From Trichomonas vaginalis G3 (lineage: Eukaryota; Parabasalia; Trichomonadida; Trichomonadidae): a stretch of DNA of 64,000 nucleotides. A program made the translations under genes and the position numbers. The first letter of the stretch is position 1. Every line of letters begins with the position of its first letter. The DNA lies in contig NC_067203.1 of assembly GCF_026262505.1 (NCBI RefSeq), positions 20,193,411 to 20,257,410 on the forward strand, written 5' to 3'. Below, piece after piece: positions 42,362 through 50,692 of this stretch. Under the pieces are notes generated by a model. It saw nothing but the letters and a program-made list of their open reading frames with translations, had not been told where the DNA came from and searched no databases.

Positions 42362-42976
42362 ATGAGAAGCAAATCCATCTTAGCTGGTGCCGTTAATGTT
42401 CCAATTGAACCAACATCAAATGTTGACTCACGAACGACAAACAATATTGTCATAAAGAACTATAGTTCAGAGTGTTTGAAAGAAAAAGAACCAGAACTGA
42501 AATCCGTGAATTTAAACACAGCTTCAAACGCTAACGCTACATCAGATGTTAAGTTAGAGTATCCACCACTGGACCAAATTCTTTCAAGAGAAGCCAACGA
42601 CAACCCTTACATAAATGTTCAAACAAATCCTTCAGATAACGTAGACCATTACCTTCTTCAGTTATATCAAACAATTTTACTCAAAGACGATAAGAAGCTT
42701 TTGATAAATCTTATAAGTAAGAACCAAATAATTCTAACAAAGGAGGACCTTGAAAATGTTATATCACGAATAACAGGGAAACAATGTGTCATTGACTATC
42801 TCGACCCTGAAATCGAATGCTGTGGTCAAACGCCACCATTCATGAAAATAGGTAACATCCGCATCATTGAAATACCAGGTACTCCAGGAGTTGAGTTTAA
42901 GTATAAATATTCGAACGAGTATACAAAACTATCTACTGACTATAAGCTTTGTTTGAAATATGTTTTAGTAAATTAA
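42362..42976 (+). CDS. Polinton protein of unknown function, 204 aa
   Basis: The N-terminal half is low-complexity, rich in Ser, Thr and Asn; the C-terminal half is compact with two Cys (IECCGQTPPFMKIGNIRIIEI). No family recognised. Its 3' end overlaps the convergent gene at 42973-43242 by four bases. Confidence 0.55.
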   Translation: MRSKSILAGAVNVPIEPTSNVDSRTTNNIVIKNYSSECLKEKEPELKSVNLNTASNANATSDVKLEYPPLDQILSREANDNPYINVQTNPSDNVDHYLLQLYQTILLKDDKKLLINLISKNQIILTKEDLENVISRITGKQCVIDYLDPEIECCGQTPPFMKIGNIRIIEIPGTPGVEFKYKYSNEYTKLSTDYKLCLKYVLVN

Positions 42977-43242
42977 AGCAACTTATAGTATCTGTCCAAA
43001 ACTTCTTCAACAGTATCGAACTCATCTTCATAATGCAAACCTAATCTTATTGACTTGGTGCAGTTTTCACTAACACAATATAGCGCTTTGCGCTCGGCGC
43101 CTTTGACGCCTTTTTCTGTTCTCTTGACTGACATAACTAATTCATTTGTTTCATCAAACAGCAACAACCAAAGTTCATGACCTAATACATAACATTCATA
43201 CTTTATATTTTTAGCTCTGAGTTCTCTTGTAAGCTGTTGCAT
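42973..43242 (-). CDS. Small Polinton protein, 89 aa
   Basis: Unrecognised. Contains a palindromic GC-rich insert (KGVKGAERKALYCV). Overlaps the end of the upstream minus-strand gene by 40 bases in another frame, suggesting co-transcription. Confidence 0.5.
   Translation of the reverse strand: MQQLTRELRAKNIKYECYVLGHELWLLLFDETNELVMSVKRTEKGVKGAERKALYCVSENCTKSIRLGLHYEDEFDTVEEVLDRYYKLL
43082..43111. repeat. GC-rich double-hairpin insert (in gene 42973-43242)
   Basis: AGCGCTTTGCGCT and GGCGCCTTTGACGCC side by side within coding sequence. Confidence 0.7.
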
Positions 43243-43979
43243 TTAATATTTTCTAAAAAGTCAACTTCAACAGTCATTCGCACTGGTGCCTTCAGTTCTA
43301 CAGGCTCTCCTTGAAAGTCAACTAGTCTGAATTGCATGTCTTTCAAATTATGAGGACTAATGCGAACCCATTTACCTAAATGAGTTGCTATGACAGGAAC
43401 GTTTGGAATGAACATTGAATTGACTGCATAACAGAAGGATTTATATTCTACTGAACCTTTACTATTAACTCCTGAAATACCTGTGACATTAGCTATTTTA
43501 GACTCAATGTACAAACAATTACCATAACATACGTATGGAACAGATTTCATCTCAATCGTTTTGTCAACACTTTTCAAAGGAAATGTCATATGGTATGCAC
43601 CCAGAAGCAATTGAACTCTATGACTCATTCGTGTTATCTTAAACTCCTTCGCATAACTGAACTTCAAAACTCCTGCAATAAGTTTAACATTCATTAAGTT
43701 TTCTTCGTTCTCCTTGTTTATTGTAGTATTTATGAGAGCATTTAACACTCCAGCTAATGTTTCCATCTTATATTCTACATTATTGTGAAATCTTATTTCA
43801 TGCTTCTTTCCATCTATTTCAAACTCTATGAAATCTGTTTCATCTGTTATAACGAATGAAGCGATAGTATTGAAGTCAACAACTCTGAAAGCAAGTGGCT
43901 CATTCTGTAGACCTAAGTTTGTTTGTAGCTTTACTGTTCCGTATTCGTTTGGGTCAGTACTTTGCAAATAGAACAACAT
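43203..43979 (-). CDS. Minor capsid (penton-like) protein candidate
   Basis: The 258-residue protein is strand-rich and ends with DMQFRLVDFQGEPVELKAPVRMTVEVDFLE, close to the (D)..G..(V/L)DF.GE.I.V.L signature at the end of Polinton and virophage minor (single jelly-roll) capsid proteins. Size and position fit. It would form capsid vertices. Its start is 17 bases from that of the divergent tail-fibre-like gene. Confidence 0.6.
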   Translation of the reverse strand: MLFYLQSTDPNEYGTVKLQTNLGLQNEPLAFRVVDFNTIASFVITDETDFIEFEIDGKKHEIRFHNNVEYKMETLAGVLNALINTTINKENEENLMNVKLIAGVLKFSYAKEFKITRMSHRVQLLLGAYHMTFPLKSVDKTIEMKSVPYVCYGNCLYIESKIANVTGISGVNSKGSVEYKSFCYAVNSMFIPNVPVIATHLGKWVRISPHNLKDMQFRLVDFQGEPVELKAPVRMTVEVDFLENIKCNSLQENSELKI

Positions 43980-43996
43980 TTTATTCTCATTAAAAT

Positions 43997-46900
43997 ATGA
44001 CTATTGCTGCATATGCGTATGAAGCTGACAGAGCTAAAAGTTTATATTTTGGTCAATACTCTCTCACACTTACTGACAAATATATTGTTATCACTGATGG
44101 AAATACCGAGAAATACATAACATGGAAGGACTATGAAAAGTTTGACCCTATTTTAACTCCATGTACAATGCCATTCATTGTAAATGGTGAAGTTGTCATG
44201 AAGAACGACACAACAGTATATAAGTCTGTATATGAAGCGTTAGAATATATGTTGAATTATAATCCCGAAAGATTTGACCCAAGCACTACACCATGTGCAA
44301 TGCCTTTTATTAAGGACGGTGAAATCGTAAGAGTTCCGGATTCAACGGTTTACACAGCTGTTCAAAACAGTTTACAAAACATTTTAGCGAATATCTTTAA
44401 TTCAGAAACTACAGAAATAAAATTACCATATATAACAGATGCTAAAGAAATTAAATCAAAAACGACAACATTATTTACGTCACTTAATGATTTAATGACT
44501 TATATCATTAATATTCCTGCACCAACTACAGCATTTGATCCAAACTCGACGGTTTGCAGTGTACCTTTCATAAAGTCGCAAACGGACTCTTTGAGTCCTG
44601 AAGGTCTTTCAGACCGAAGCGACCAGGGCGAAGCCCATGACAGTTCATTAATTGTTTTAAGGGATTCAACAGTTAATGAATCATTAAAGGCGTCATTAAT
44701 GAAAATCATTGATTTTAACTCATTCACGAATACATATAATTCATTCATTAATGTTTCATATGCTTCTAAAGAAGGTGAGCCAAAAACTATCGATAAAGCG
44801 GTGTATGAAATAAAAGCATCAACGACGAAATTGAATTCGTTAACTTTTGACGGTGATAGTTTCGTTAATGACATAACATCGGGGAAAACAATTTTAACGA
44901 AAGAATATTTAAAATCTCATGTTAGTGAGTTCGTTGAAATTGAAAAAGAAGGCGGAATTAAGTTCGATCCACTGAATTTCATTTTCAGCTTAGCGAATGC
45001 GGGTGTTAGTTTCGCTGAATGGACAACTATACAGAGTGAAATAAATGCAATATGGACGTTTTTGGGGTCAAAAGCGGGAATGGGTGAGCTTGTAAATGCT
45101 GCAAGAACATTAGGTGAAACAGGAAATTTTGTAGATGGTTTTAAAAGACTTGTTTCAAATGTTTTAACAAACACAAAGAAATTATTTAGATATACCATAC
45201 ATAACGGACGGATTTTCGAACAGGTAGCAACAAACCCTCCGGTTATGGCTGCGTTGATGATGGTTAGAGATATAAAACCACGTAACGACGGGAACGAAGA
45301 ACATGAACAACAGAGCCCAACGGGCTCAGAGCCACATAGTGGCGAGGATACTGGTCGGGTTATTCAAGACATTAAAAACGTGTATCCTGAAGTTATTGAT
45401 TTATTTAGAGGAGTTAATGATTCAATTTCAAAACATTCTATAACCCTCGATGAAGAGAATAAATTAACAGATTATATATTCGTCATTATTGCAGAACTAA
45501 TGAAGAGAATAAATGAAAAAGGAATTGGTGATATCATTAATGTCAGCGATGTAATGATGAAAAGAAATTTTGACTCATTATTTACAAAACCGAAAACAGA
45601 ATATAGTCTTTATGACGTAATTACCGAATTAATGAAAAAGATTAATGATAATAAGAGTTCTGGCGGAAGAGTTGAATTAGAAGTGAATGATGTTAATGAG
45701 AAATTAGCCGAAAAAGCAGACAAGAACCATGTTCATTATATAACTTCAGACGAACAGATTATAACGGACTACCATGGATATTTAACACGAAGTGATGAAG
45801 CGAAGACAAAAAATGTTAATGAAAGAAGATATAAATACATTCGTGCTAAAGGTTATGACATAAGCTGTACTGTACAGTATGATGTAGCTAAAGCACCAGA
45901 AGCATTTGGTTATAACGCTGAAATTTATGCCTCTACTTTCAATGTTAACGGTGTATTAGTTGAACCAAGATTTACTTTGAGAGTTAAGTCAAAAATAACG
46001 TTTGAAGATGCTATTAAAAGTAAAGCTGACAAAGTTGAACTCGAAGCAATGAACAAAGTTTTGAAATCTCATAAACACAACATCTCCGATATAAATGAAC
46101 TTCAAGCTACATTAGACAGTAAAGCTGACAAAAATCATACACATAACTCCTTCTCAACTGTTAGAGCAGACGACATAATATTGAACTTTGACCTTGGTTC
46201 AAGTGCACCTTTAGAGAATCCGAGTACAAGCGTAAAAGATACTCTTAACAATTTAGATAAGAGTTGCAGGAATATCGAAGGTCATGCCAGAAACTTTGAA
46301 ACACATGAACTACCAGCAATGTTAGATAAAAAAGCAGACAAGAACCATACACATACAAGTTTTACAACTGTTGCTATAGAAAGTATTGAAGGAACGGTTG
46401 AAGAAACTGGTGGGGATGCATTATATTGTAAACCTCCTAACTTTCCACAAGGTTTAACATCGGATGACGACATAACGACGATGAAAAACATTAGATGTAA
46501 AGATGTTTATGTCATGGAGGATGAAAATAATGTTAAATTCACTGCTCAAGATTTATATGATAAGAAAGCTGACAAGAACCATACACATAAATCCTTCACT
46601 ACTGTTAGAGCAGACGACATAATATTGAACTTTGACCTTGGTTCAAGTGCACCTTTAGAAAATCCAAGTACAAGCGTAAAAGATACTCTTAACAGTTTAG
46701 ATAAGAGTTGCAGGAATATCGAAGGTCATGCCAGAAACTTTGAAACACATGAACTACCAGCAATGTTAGATAAGAAAGCAGATAAAACTTATGTGGATGC
46801 AGAACTAACAAAGAAATTTTCGAAACCAGATACAATGACATTTACAACAGAAATTATAAATGGTGAACCAGCAACTCCATTTGAATTTGTTAGAGGTCTT

Positions 46901-47506
46901 CAACCGGATACTTTTGAATTTTTCTTGGATAATTCTATTGAACTAACATTACATTATAAAAGTGGAACAAATGCAACATTTCATCCGGGAGATACATTCC
47001 AAATGGTATTTAATGACATAAGTTCTTTAGAATATGTTTATAGAGTTATGAGCATATATGATTTAATATATCCTATAGGAGCTGTTTATACGTCTATGAA
47101 TCCAATAAATCCAAACACTTTATTTGGTGGTAGATGGTATGAAATAGTTGACAGTTTTCCATTCTACACTAATACGCAGTCAATGAAGATGGGAGGTTCA
47201 AAGAAAATAGGTATTGAAAACCTTCCTTCACATATGCATAGGTTCAGTGGAAGAACATCTGTGGAAGGAAACCATTCACATTCAATAACAAAAAGAGGTT
47301 ATACAAATCTTGCAGCGGGTTCGAATAGACAGGGAATGAATAGATATGATATCTCAGATGACCCCAAAGATGTTAGCACAGGTATTTTCTGTGGAACTGC
47401 AGGAAATCATACACATGTTGTAGCTGGTATTACAGACCCAGCAGGTAATGGAAAAGATTATATGCCTCCTTATATAACAATGCACGCTTGGATACGAGTT
47501 GGTTAA
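43997..47506 (+). CDS. Tail-fibre-like protein with phage collar domain
   Basis: In the 1169-residue protein three N-terminal repeats of a FDP..TPC.MPFI..GE.V...TVY type (about 48-200) lead to a long helical and low-complexity shaft. From about residue 570, five KADKNHTH-type motifs punctuate the chain, two inside a recently duplicated block of about 70 residues. The C-terminus (about 1030-1169) has YPIGAVYTSMNPINPNTLFGG, NLPSHMH, GNHSHSI, GNHTHVV and DYMPPYITMHAWIRVG, the signature of phage tail-collar/gp10-type fibre tips. A receptor-binding or virion spike role is inferred. Looks intact. Confidence 0.75.
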   Translation: MTIAAYAYEADRAKSLYFGQYSLTLTDKYIVITDGNTEKYITWKDYEKFDPILTPCTMPFIVNGEVVMKNDTTVYKSVYEALEYMLNYNPERFDPSTTPCAMPFIKDGEIVRVPDSTVYTAVQNSLQNILANIFNSETTEIKLPYITDAKEIKSKTTTLFTSLNDLMTYIINIPAPTTAFDPNSTVCSVPFIKSQTDSLSPEGLSDRSDQGEAHDSSLIVLRDSTVNESLKASLMKIIDFNSFTNTYNSFINVSYASKEGEPKTIDKAVYEIKASTTKLNSLTFDGDSFVNDITSGKTILTKEYLKSHVSEFVEIEKEGGIKFDPLNFIFSLANAGVSFAEWTTIQSEINAIWTFLGSKAGMGELVNAARTLGETGNFVDGFKRLVSNVLTNTKKLFRYTIHNGRIFEQVATNPPVMAALMMVRDIKPRNDGNEEHEQQSPTGSEPHSGEDTGRVIQDIKNVYPEVIDLFRGVNDSISKHSITLDEENKLTDYIFVIIAELMKRINEKGIGDIINVSDVMMKRNFDSLFTKPKTEYSLYDVITELMKKINDNKSSGGRVELEVNDVNEKLAEKADKNHVHYITSDEQIITDYHGYLTRSDEAKTKNVNERRYKYIRAKGYDISCTVQYDVAKAPEAFGYNAEIYASTFNVNGVLVEPRFTLRVKSKITFEDAIKSKADKVELEAMNKVLKSHKHNISDINELQATLDSKADKNHTHNSFSTVRADDIILNFDLGSSAPLENPSTSVKDTLNNLDKSCRNIEGHARNFETHELPAMLDKKADKNHTHTSFTTVAIESIEGTVEETGGDALYCKPPNFPQGLTSDDDITTMKNIRCKDVYVMEDENNVKFTAQDLYDKKADKNHTHKSFTTVRADDIILNFDLGSSAPLENPSTSVKDTLNSLDKSCRNIEGHARNFETHELPAMLDKKADKTYVDAELTKKFSKPDTMTFTTEIINGEPATPFEFVRGLQPDTFEFFLDNSIELTLHYKSGTNATFHPGDTFQMVFNDISSLEYVYRVMSIYDLIYPIGAVYTSMNPINPNTLFGGRWYEIVDSFPFYTNTQSMKMGGSKKIGIENLPSHMHRFSGRTSVEGNHSHSITKRGYTNLAAGSNRQGMNRYDISDDPKDVSTGIFCGTAGNHTHVVAGITDPAGNGKDYMPPYITMHAWIRVG
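44577..44641. repeat. GC-rich hairpin insert in the fibre gene
   Basis: GGACTCTTTGAGTCC, GGTCTTTCAGACC and GGGCGAAGCCC follow one another and are read in frame as SLSPEGLSDRSDQGEAHD. The first 45 bases match the non-coding array at 48691. Confidence 0.85.
45312..45348. repeat. GC-rich double-hairpin insert in the fibre gene
   Basis: GAGCCCAACGGGCTC then GCCACATAGTGGC, in frame, encoding SPTGSEPHSGED. Confidence 0.75.
46130..46778 (+). repeat. Direct repeat of about 0.2 kb inside the fibre gene
   Basis: The stretch 46155-46345 is repeated almost exactly at 46592-46782 (starting near CTGTTAGAGCAGACGACATA), giving two nearly identical protein blocks (RADDIILNFDLGSSAPLENP). A sign of recent unequal exchange in the fibre shaft. 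Confidence 0.8.
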
Positions 47507-47525
47507 AATCTTTATTTTTACATAA

Positions 47526-48233
47526 ATGAGCTTGAAAGAAGTATTCGAACAACATCCATGGAGGTCTTTTAAGAAATTCAATGAAGCTGCAAAGAGTTCG
47601 GGATTTACTAACAGAGCTGAAGTGAAAAGGTTCTTTGACAAAAATGTTGTACATCAAACAAAAATAAATCCTTACGACTACTTTTTACCAATTTACTCCA
47701 ACACTCCTGACGCATACCAATTTGACACTCTCATTCAAAGCAGAAAAGGAGGACATAAACCATTCCTCATCTTCATAAATGTTAACACTCGTAAAGCTTT
47801 TGCGTATATAATGAGAAATAAAGGAACTCATGAAGTGTTAAGAGTTTTACAAAAGTTTGTAGCAGAACATAGCCCAAGTACTTTAACATCAGACCAAGAC
47901 GGTGCATACCTCAGCAATGAAATCACAGAATTTCTCATTAAGCATAACATAACTCACTACACTACTGAAGACCATAACCATAACATACTCGGTATCATTA
48001 ACCGCTTCATAAGGACTCTCAGAGATTTAAATCAAGAGCGAGACTTTACCGAAAAAACAATGAAACATTTCATCGAAGTTTACAATTCCTCAACACATTC
48101 TACAACAGGACATACACCAAATTCAATGACACAACAACAAGAAGAAAAGTATATACAAAAGAAACGAAGTCAAACACAAAATATCAGAAATTCAACACAA
48201 TTTACTCTCATTCCTGGAACAAAAGTCGTGTAG
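47526..48233 (+). CDS. Polinton integrase (retrovirus-like, rve core)
   Basis: The core domain shows YQFDTL, the KPFLIFINVNTRKAFAY strands, LTSDQDGAYLS and the HNILGI..RFIRTLRDL helix typical of Polinton c-integrases, which cut and join the element ends. It follows the fibre gene by 20 bases, with a TTTATTTTTA box before the start. The integrase gene as a whole looks broken, with about one break; the tail piece is listed separately. Confidence 0.85.
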   Translation: MSLKEVFEQHPWRSFKKFNEAAKSSGFTNRAEVKRFFDKNVVHQTKINPYDYFLPIYSNTPDAYQFDTLIQSRKGGHKPFLIFINVNTRKAFAYIMRNKGTHEVLRVLQKFVAEHSPSTLTSDQDGAYLSNEITEFLIKHNITHYTTEDHNHNILGIINRFIRTLRDLNQERDFTEKTMKHFIEVYNSSTHSTTGHTPNSMTQQQEEKYIQKKRSQTQNIRNSTQFTLIPGTKVV

Positions 48234-48250
48234 TTCTTGACGACAAACCG

Positions 48251-48610
48251 TTGACAAAGAAACGTTTAAGTTTAAGTCGAAATTATTATATCGTAGACTC
48301 TACGCAAGGTAATGGATATCTTATAAAAGCTGCTGACGACTCCATAGCATTTTACCCTCGTCATAAATTAGTCGAAAGTAGTAATGGCAAACTTGCTGAA
48401 ACCATTGACGAAGCAAAGCGAGGAGTGGTTATTGAAATACTTGACTACAACATAAACGATGACACTTATAAAGTAAGATATGAAGGAGGCGTTGAAGATG
48501 TTATACCATCTAAGAACTTGAGAGAATCTAAACCAACACATCTGGGACCATTAGAGCGGGAGTACTGGAAAGATAAAAACATGCCAGAAAGAATAAGAAA
48601 ATTCTTCTAA
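48251..48610 (+). CDS. SH3/chromo-like integrase tail piece
   Basis: A 119-residue frame directly after the integrase core contains VVIEILDYNINDDTYKVRY and EGGVEDVIPSKNLRES, which resemble the SH3- or chromodomain-like C-terminal part of Polinton integrases, thought to guide target choice. It is read as part of the integrase region, not as an independent gene. Confidence 0.65.
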   Translation: MTKKRLSLSRNYYIVDSTQGNGYLIKAADDSIAFYPRHKLVESSNGKLAETIDEAKRGVVIEILDYNINDDTYKVRYEGGVEDVIPSKNLRESKPTHLGPLEREYWKDKNMPERIRKFF

Positions 48611-48752
48611 ACTTTTTCATTAGATGTAAATCAGACATGAATGAGAACAGTCATGTATTATTAATGGTACCATTTATTTTAACATAAAGACGCAAACGGA
48701 CTCTTTGAGTCCTGAAGGTCTTTCAGACCGAAGCGGCGGGGCATAGCCCATG
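48611..48752. repeat. Spacer with GC-rich palindromic array
   Basis: From 48691 to 48751 a series of small hairpins (GGACTCTTTGAGTCC, GGTCTTTCAGACC) reproduces, for the first 45 bases, the insert found in frame within the fibre gene at 44577-44641. Confidence 0.8.
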
Positions 48753-48861
48753 ACCAAAAATAAGCCGCTAGCGGCAAGGGCGAAGCCCATGTTTAGGGTA
48801 GATGGTTAGATCTACCCTCATTTCTACCCTCGTGAATTTTCATGAATTTCCTTATGAAAGA

Positions 48862-48915
48862 AAAAAATAAAGTTAGTTTTATTTTTATTTATTTTTTTAT
48901 CTTGTATGTAAAGAT
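48862..48915 (+). promoter_or_regulatory. Shared upstream block, copy 1
   Basis: AAAAATAAAGTTAGTTTTAT, a T-rich run and TTTTATCTTGTATGTAAAGA precede the ATG at 48916. Nearly the same block precedes the KilA-N gene (50634-50692), which points to common regulation or common origin. Confidence 0.6.
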
Positions 48916-49881
48916 ATGATTTCAACAATAGGTTCTACAACACTTCAAGCCGCGAACGGCGGGACTCTGTCCACAACAACTTCACCAAACTCTTTAGTTA
49001 TGAATCCAACATCTATGTTAGTTGAGATGAAAAGCTTCATTCCTTCTTCATATACTTTCGAAACAACAATCCAGAAGACAAAGCAAGAACTTTTAACAAG
49101 TACTTTGGACTGTTGTGCGAAAGATGAACAAAATGAACAATATCTTTATGAAATGCAGGACATTATTGACCATTTACCCAAATTGCCTGAAATCCAACAA
49201 CAAAAGCTCACTATTCCTGAATTCGATGAAATAGAAGTCAAAGCAACTGACTCAGTAGAAATTAAGAAATTCATACGTAAAGTAAATTATGAATTCCTTG
49301 GTTTTCATTGCAACCATAAAGTTATGGACAAAGATTGCGACATGGTTTATAAAAATATTTCTGACCTTTACAAATCCGAAGAATTTAAGACATACGATAA
49401 CTTTGTTTCATTAGTTGCAAAATGTGTTTGGGAAATAAGAGATAAAGATAGAAGAGGTAAAGTATGGAATGAACAGATAAAACCAGCAGCTTTTGAGTTA
49501 AAGAAAACCATTGACGCTTTAGTTGTTCTAGCTGGTTTTATTTCAATGTATAACGCAAAAATGAATCCGCAATGTTCAAAATGTAAAGCAGCAATAAGAA
49601 AATATAACTACTCCGTCAAAGAGATAGAACGTATGAGAAACGACTATGCAGACTTAAAGAAAGAAGCAGAAAAGCCAGCAGAAGATAAAATGGATATGTT
49701 GACATTTCTTAATAAAAACTATCCAACAGCAGAAGATTTCCTTTTATCTGACGTCAAGAAGAAGTATAAAGAAACCTTCGGCATTGTTAAAACATTCGAT
49801 GTACTAAAAGAAGAAATAGAAGCTACGAAATTGTTTAGAATCTCACGAATTCATAACGTCTACCATGTAAAACGTTTATAA
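48916..49881 (+). CDS. Cassette protein, 321 aa, unknown
   Basis: A helical protein with a conserved-looking centre (FLGFHCNHKVMDKDCDMVY, VWEIRDKDRRGKVWNEQ), a CSKCKAAIRKYNYS stretch and a coiled C-terminal third ending RISRIHNVYHVKRL. No family recognised. A palindromic insert lies near its N-terminus (LQAANGGTLSTTT). It is the only gene inside the 78-bp inverted repeats and shares its upstream block with the KilA-N gene. Confidence 0.65.
   Translation: MISTIGSTTLQAANGGTLSTTTSPNSLVMNPTSMLVEMKSFIPSSYTFETTIQKTKQELLTSTLDCCAKDEQNEQYLYEMQDIIDHLPKLPEIQQQKLTIPEFDEIEVKATDSVEIKKFIRKVNYEFLGFHCNHKVMDKDCDMVYKNISDLYKSEEFKTYDNFVSLVAKCVWEIRDKDRRGKVWNEQIKPAAFELKKTIDALVVLAGFISMYNAKMNPQCSKCKAAIRKYNYSVKEIERMRNDYADLKKEAEKPAEDKMDMLTFLNKNYPTAEDFLLSDVKKKYKETFGIVKTFDVLKEEIEATKLFRISRIHNVYHVKRL
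48948..48974. repeat. GC-rich double-hairpin insert in the cassette gene
   Basis: GCCGCGAACGGC then GGACTCTGTCC, in frame near the N-terminus of the 321-aa protein. Confidence 0.7.
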
Positions 49882-49978
49882 AATAACTGGGGTAGAAATG
49901 AGGGTAGAAATGAGGTTAGATCTAACCATCTACCCTAAACATGGGCTTCGCCCTTGCCGCTAGCGGCTTATTTTTGGT

Positions 49979-50096
49979 TAAAGCTTCCACGAGAGAAAAG
50001 ATTCCTCATTCGCTAAGGATTCCAAAAATGAAAAAATCATTGATTTCGGCTGAGAAAAAACGGCAAACAAGACAAATAAAGAAAATAAGAAAATAC
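49979..50096. other. Spacer between cassette and tRNA-like sequence
   Basis: Short non-coding stretch; a T-run on the minus strand just past the tRNA-like sequence (TATTTTC) could act as a Pol III terminator. Confidence 0.35.
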
Positions 50097-50169
50097 GGCG
50101 CCGTCGCGGTTCGAACCACAGACTCTGACCCCTCCATAACACCACCTTAGACCACTGTGCTACGTAGCC
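50097..50169 (-). tRNA. tRNA-like sequence, degenerate
   Basis: On the minus strand a 73-base segment begins GGCTACG and has TAGCACAGTGG, a good A box, and GGTTCGAACC, a perfect B box, at tRNA spacing. The D stem (CAC/GTG) forms and five of seven acceptor pairs are possible, but the anticodon and T stems pair poorly, so no anticodon is assigned. A TTTT run follows. It could be a decayed tRNA or a tRNA-like Pol III promoter. Confidence 0.4.
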
Positions 50170-50210
50170 TGTCGACATAAGATTTTATAAATTGCATATT
50201 TGACGTAAAT

Positions 50211-50585
50211 TTATTTCCATCTGGCTTCCCACTGCATAAGATATTCATACGTGTTTGTAAGACATTCATTAAACTTCTTTTCTATTGCATCTAATCTTGC
50301 GTTATTTTTTTCAATAACTTGTCTGTATTCTTCATCATCTCCAGCAGTGTTTGGGTCTTCACGTTTAAAATATTCATTGTTAACCAATTTTTTATCTACA
50401 AATTTTATTAGTGTTTGATTCACTTCGTTATGATAACGGTCATATTCTTTCAATACGTAAGTGAAGACAAAATGCGTCGTACCTTCAATCTTAAAGCTTA
50501 AAGAACTTTCAACACAGTTTTGAGGGTCTGTCAGTGCGTCAATGAGATAGTATTCGAAGTCAGTCAATAATCTTTTTAAAGTCAT
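50211..50585 (-). CDS. Polinton protein, 124 aa, unknown
   Basis: A mostly helical, acidic protein (DFEYYLIDALTDPQN at the start, VIEKNNARLDAIEKKF in the middle) with no recognised family. Its start is preceded by TTTTATCCTGTATGAA, the box shared with other genes of the element. Divergent from the KilA-N gene. Confidence 0.6.
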   Translation of the reverse strand: MTLKRLLTDFEYYLIDALTDPQNCVESSLSFKIEGTTHFVFTYVLKEYDRYHNEVNQTLIKFVDKKLVNNEYFKREDPNTAGDDEEYRQVIEKNNARLDAIEKKFNECLTNTYEYLMQWEARWK

Positions 50586-50633
50586 TTCATACAGGATAAA
50601 ATTTAATGTTGTGAAGAAATAGTGTTTATCTCA

Positions 50634-50692
50634 AAAAAAATAAAGTTAGTTTTTATTTTATTTATTTTTTTATCCTGTATGTAAAGACAGAT
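50634..50692 (+). promoter_or_regulatory. Shared upstream block, copy 2
   Basis: AAAAAATAAAGTTAGTTTTT, then a T-rich run and TTTTATCCTGTATGTAAAGA before the KilA-N start; near-copy of 48862-48915. Confidence 0.6.

Larger units (their letters stand above)
48753..49978. mobile_element. 1.2-kb cassette bounded by 78-bp inverted repeats
   Basis: 48753-48830 and 49901-49978 are inverted copies with one visible difference. Each starts ACCAAAAATAAGCCGCTAGC, holds one palindromic insert (GGGCGAAGCCCATG) and ends in AGGGTAGA/TCTACCCT palindromes. Between them lies a single 321-residue gene. No clear target duplication is seen, so it may be an inserted module or a captured gene. Confidence 0.7.

Noticed and set aside
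42337-42453. Longer start for the minus-strand gene at 41935
   Set aside because: It would overlap the start of the divergent gene at 42362; the ATG at 42336 fits the spacing seen elsewhere in the element.
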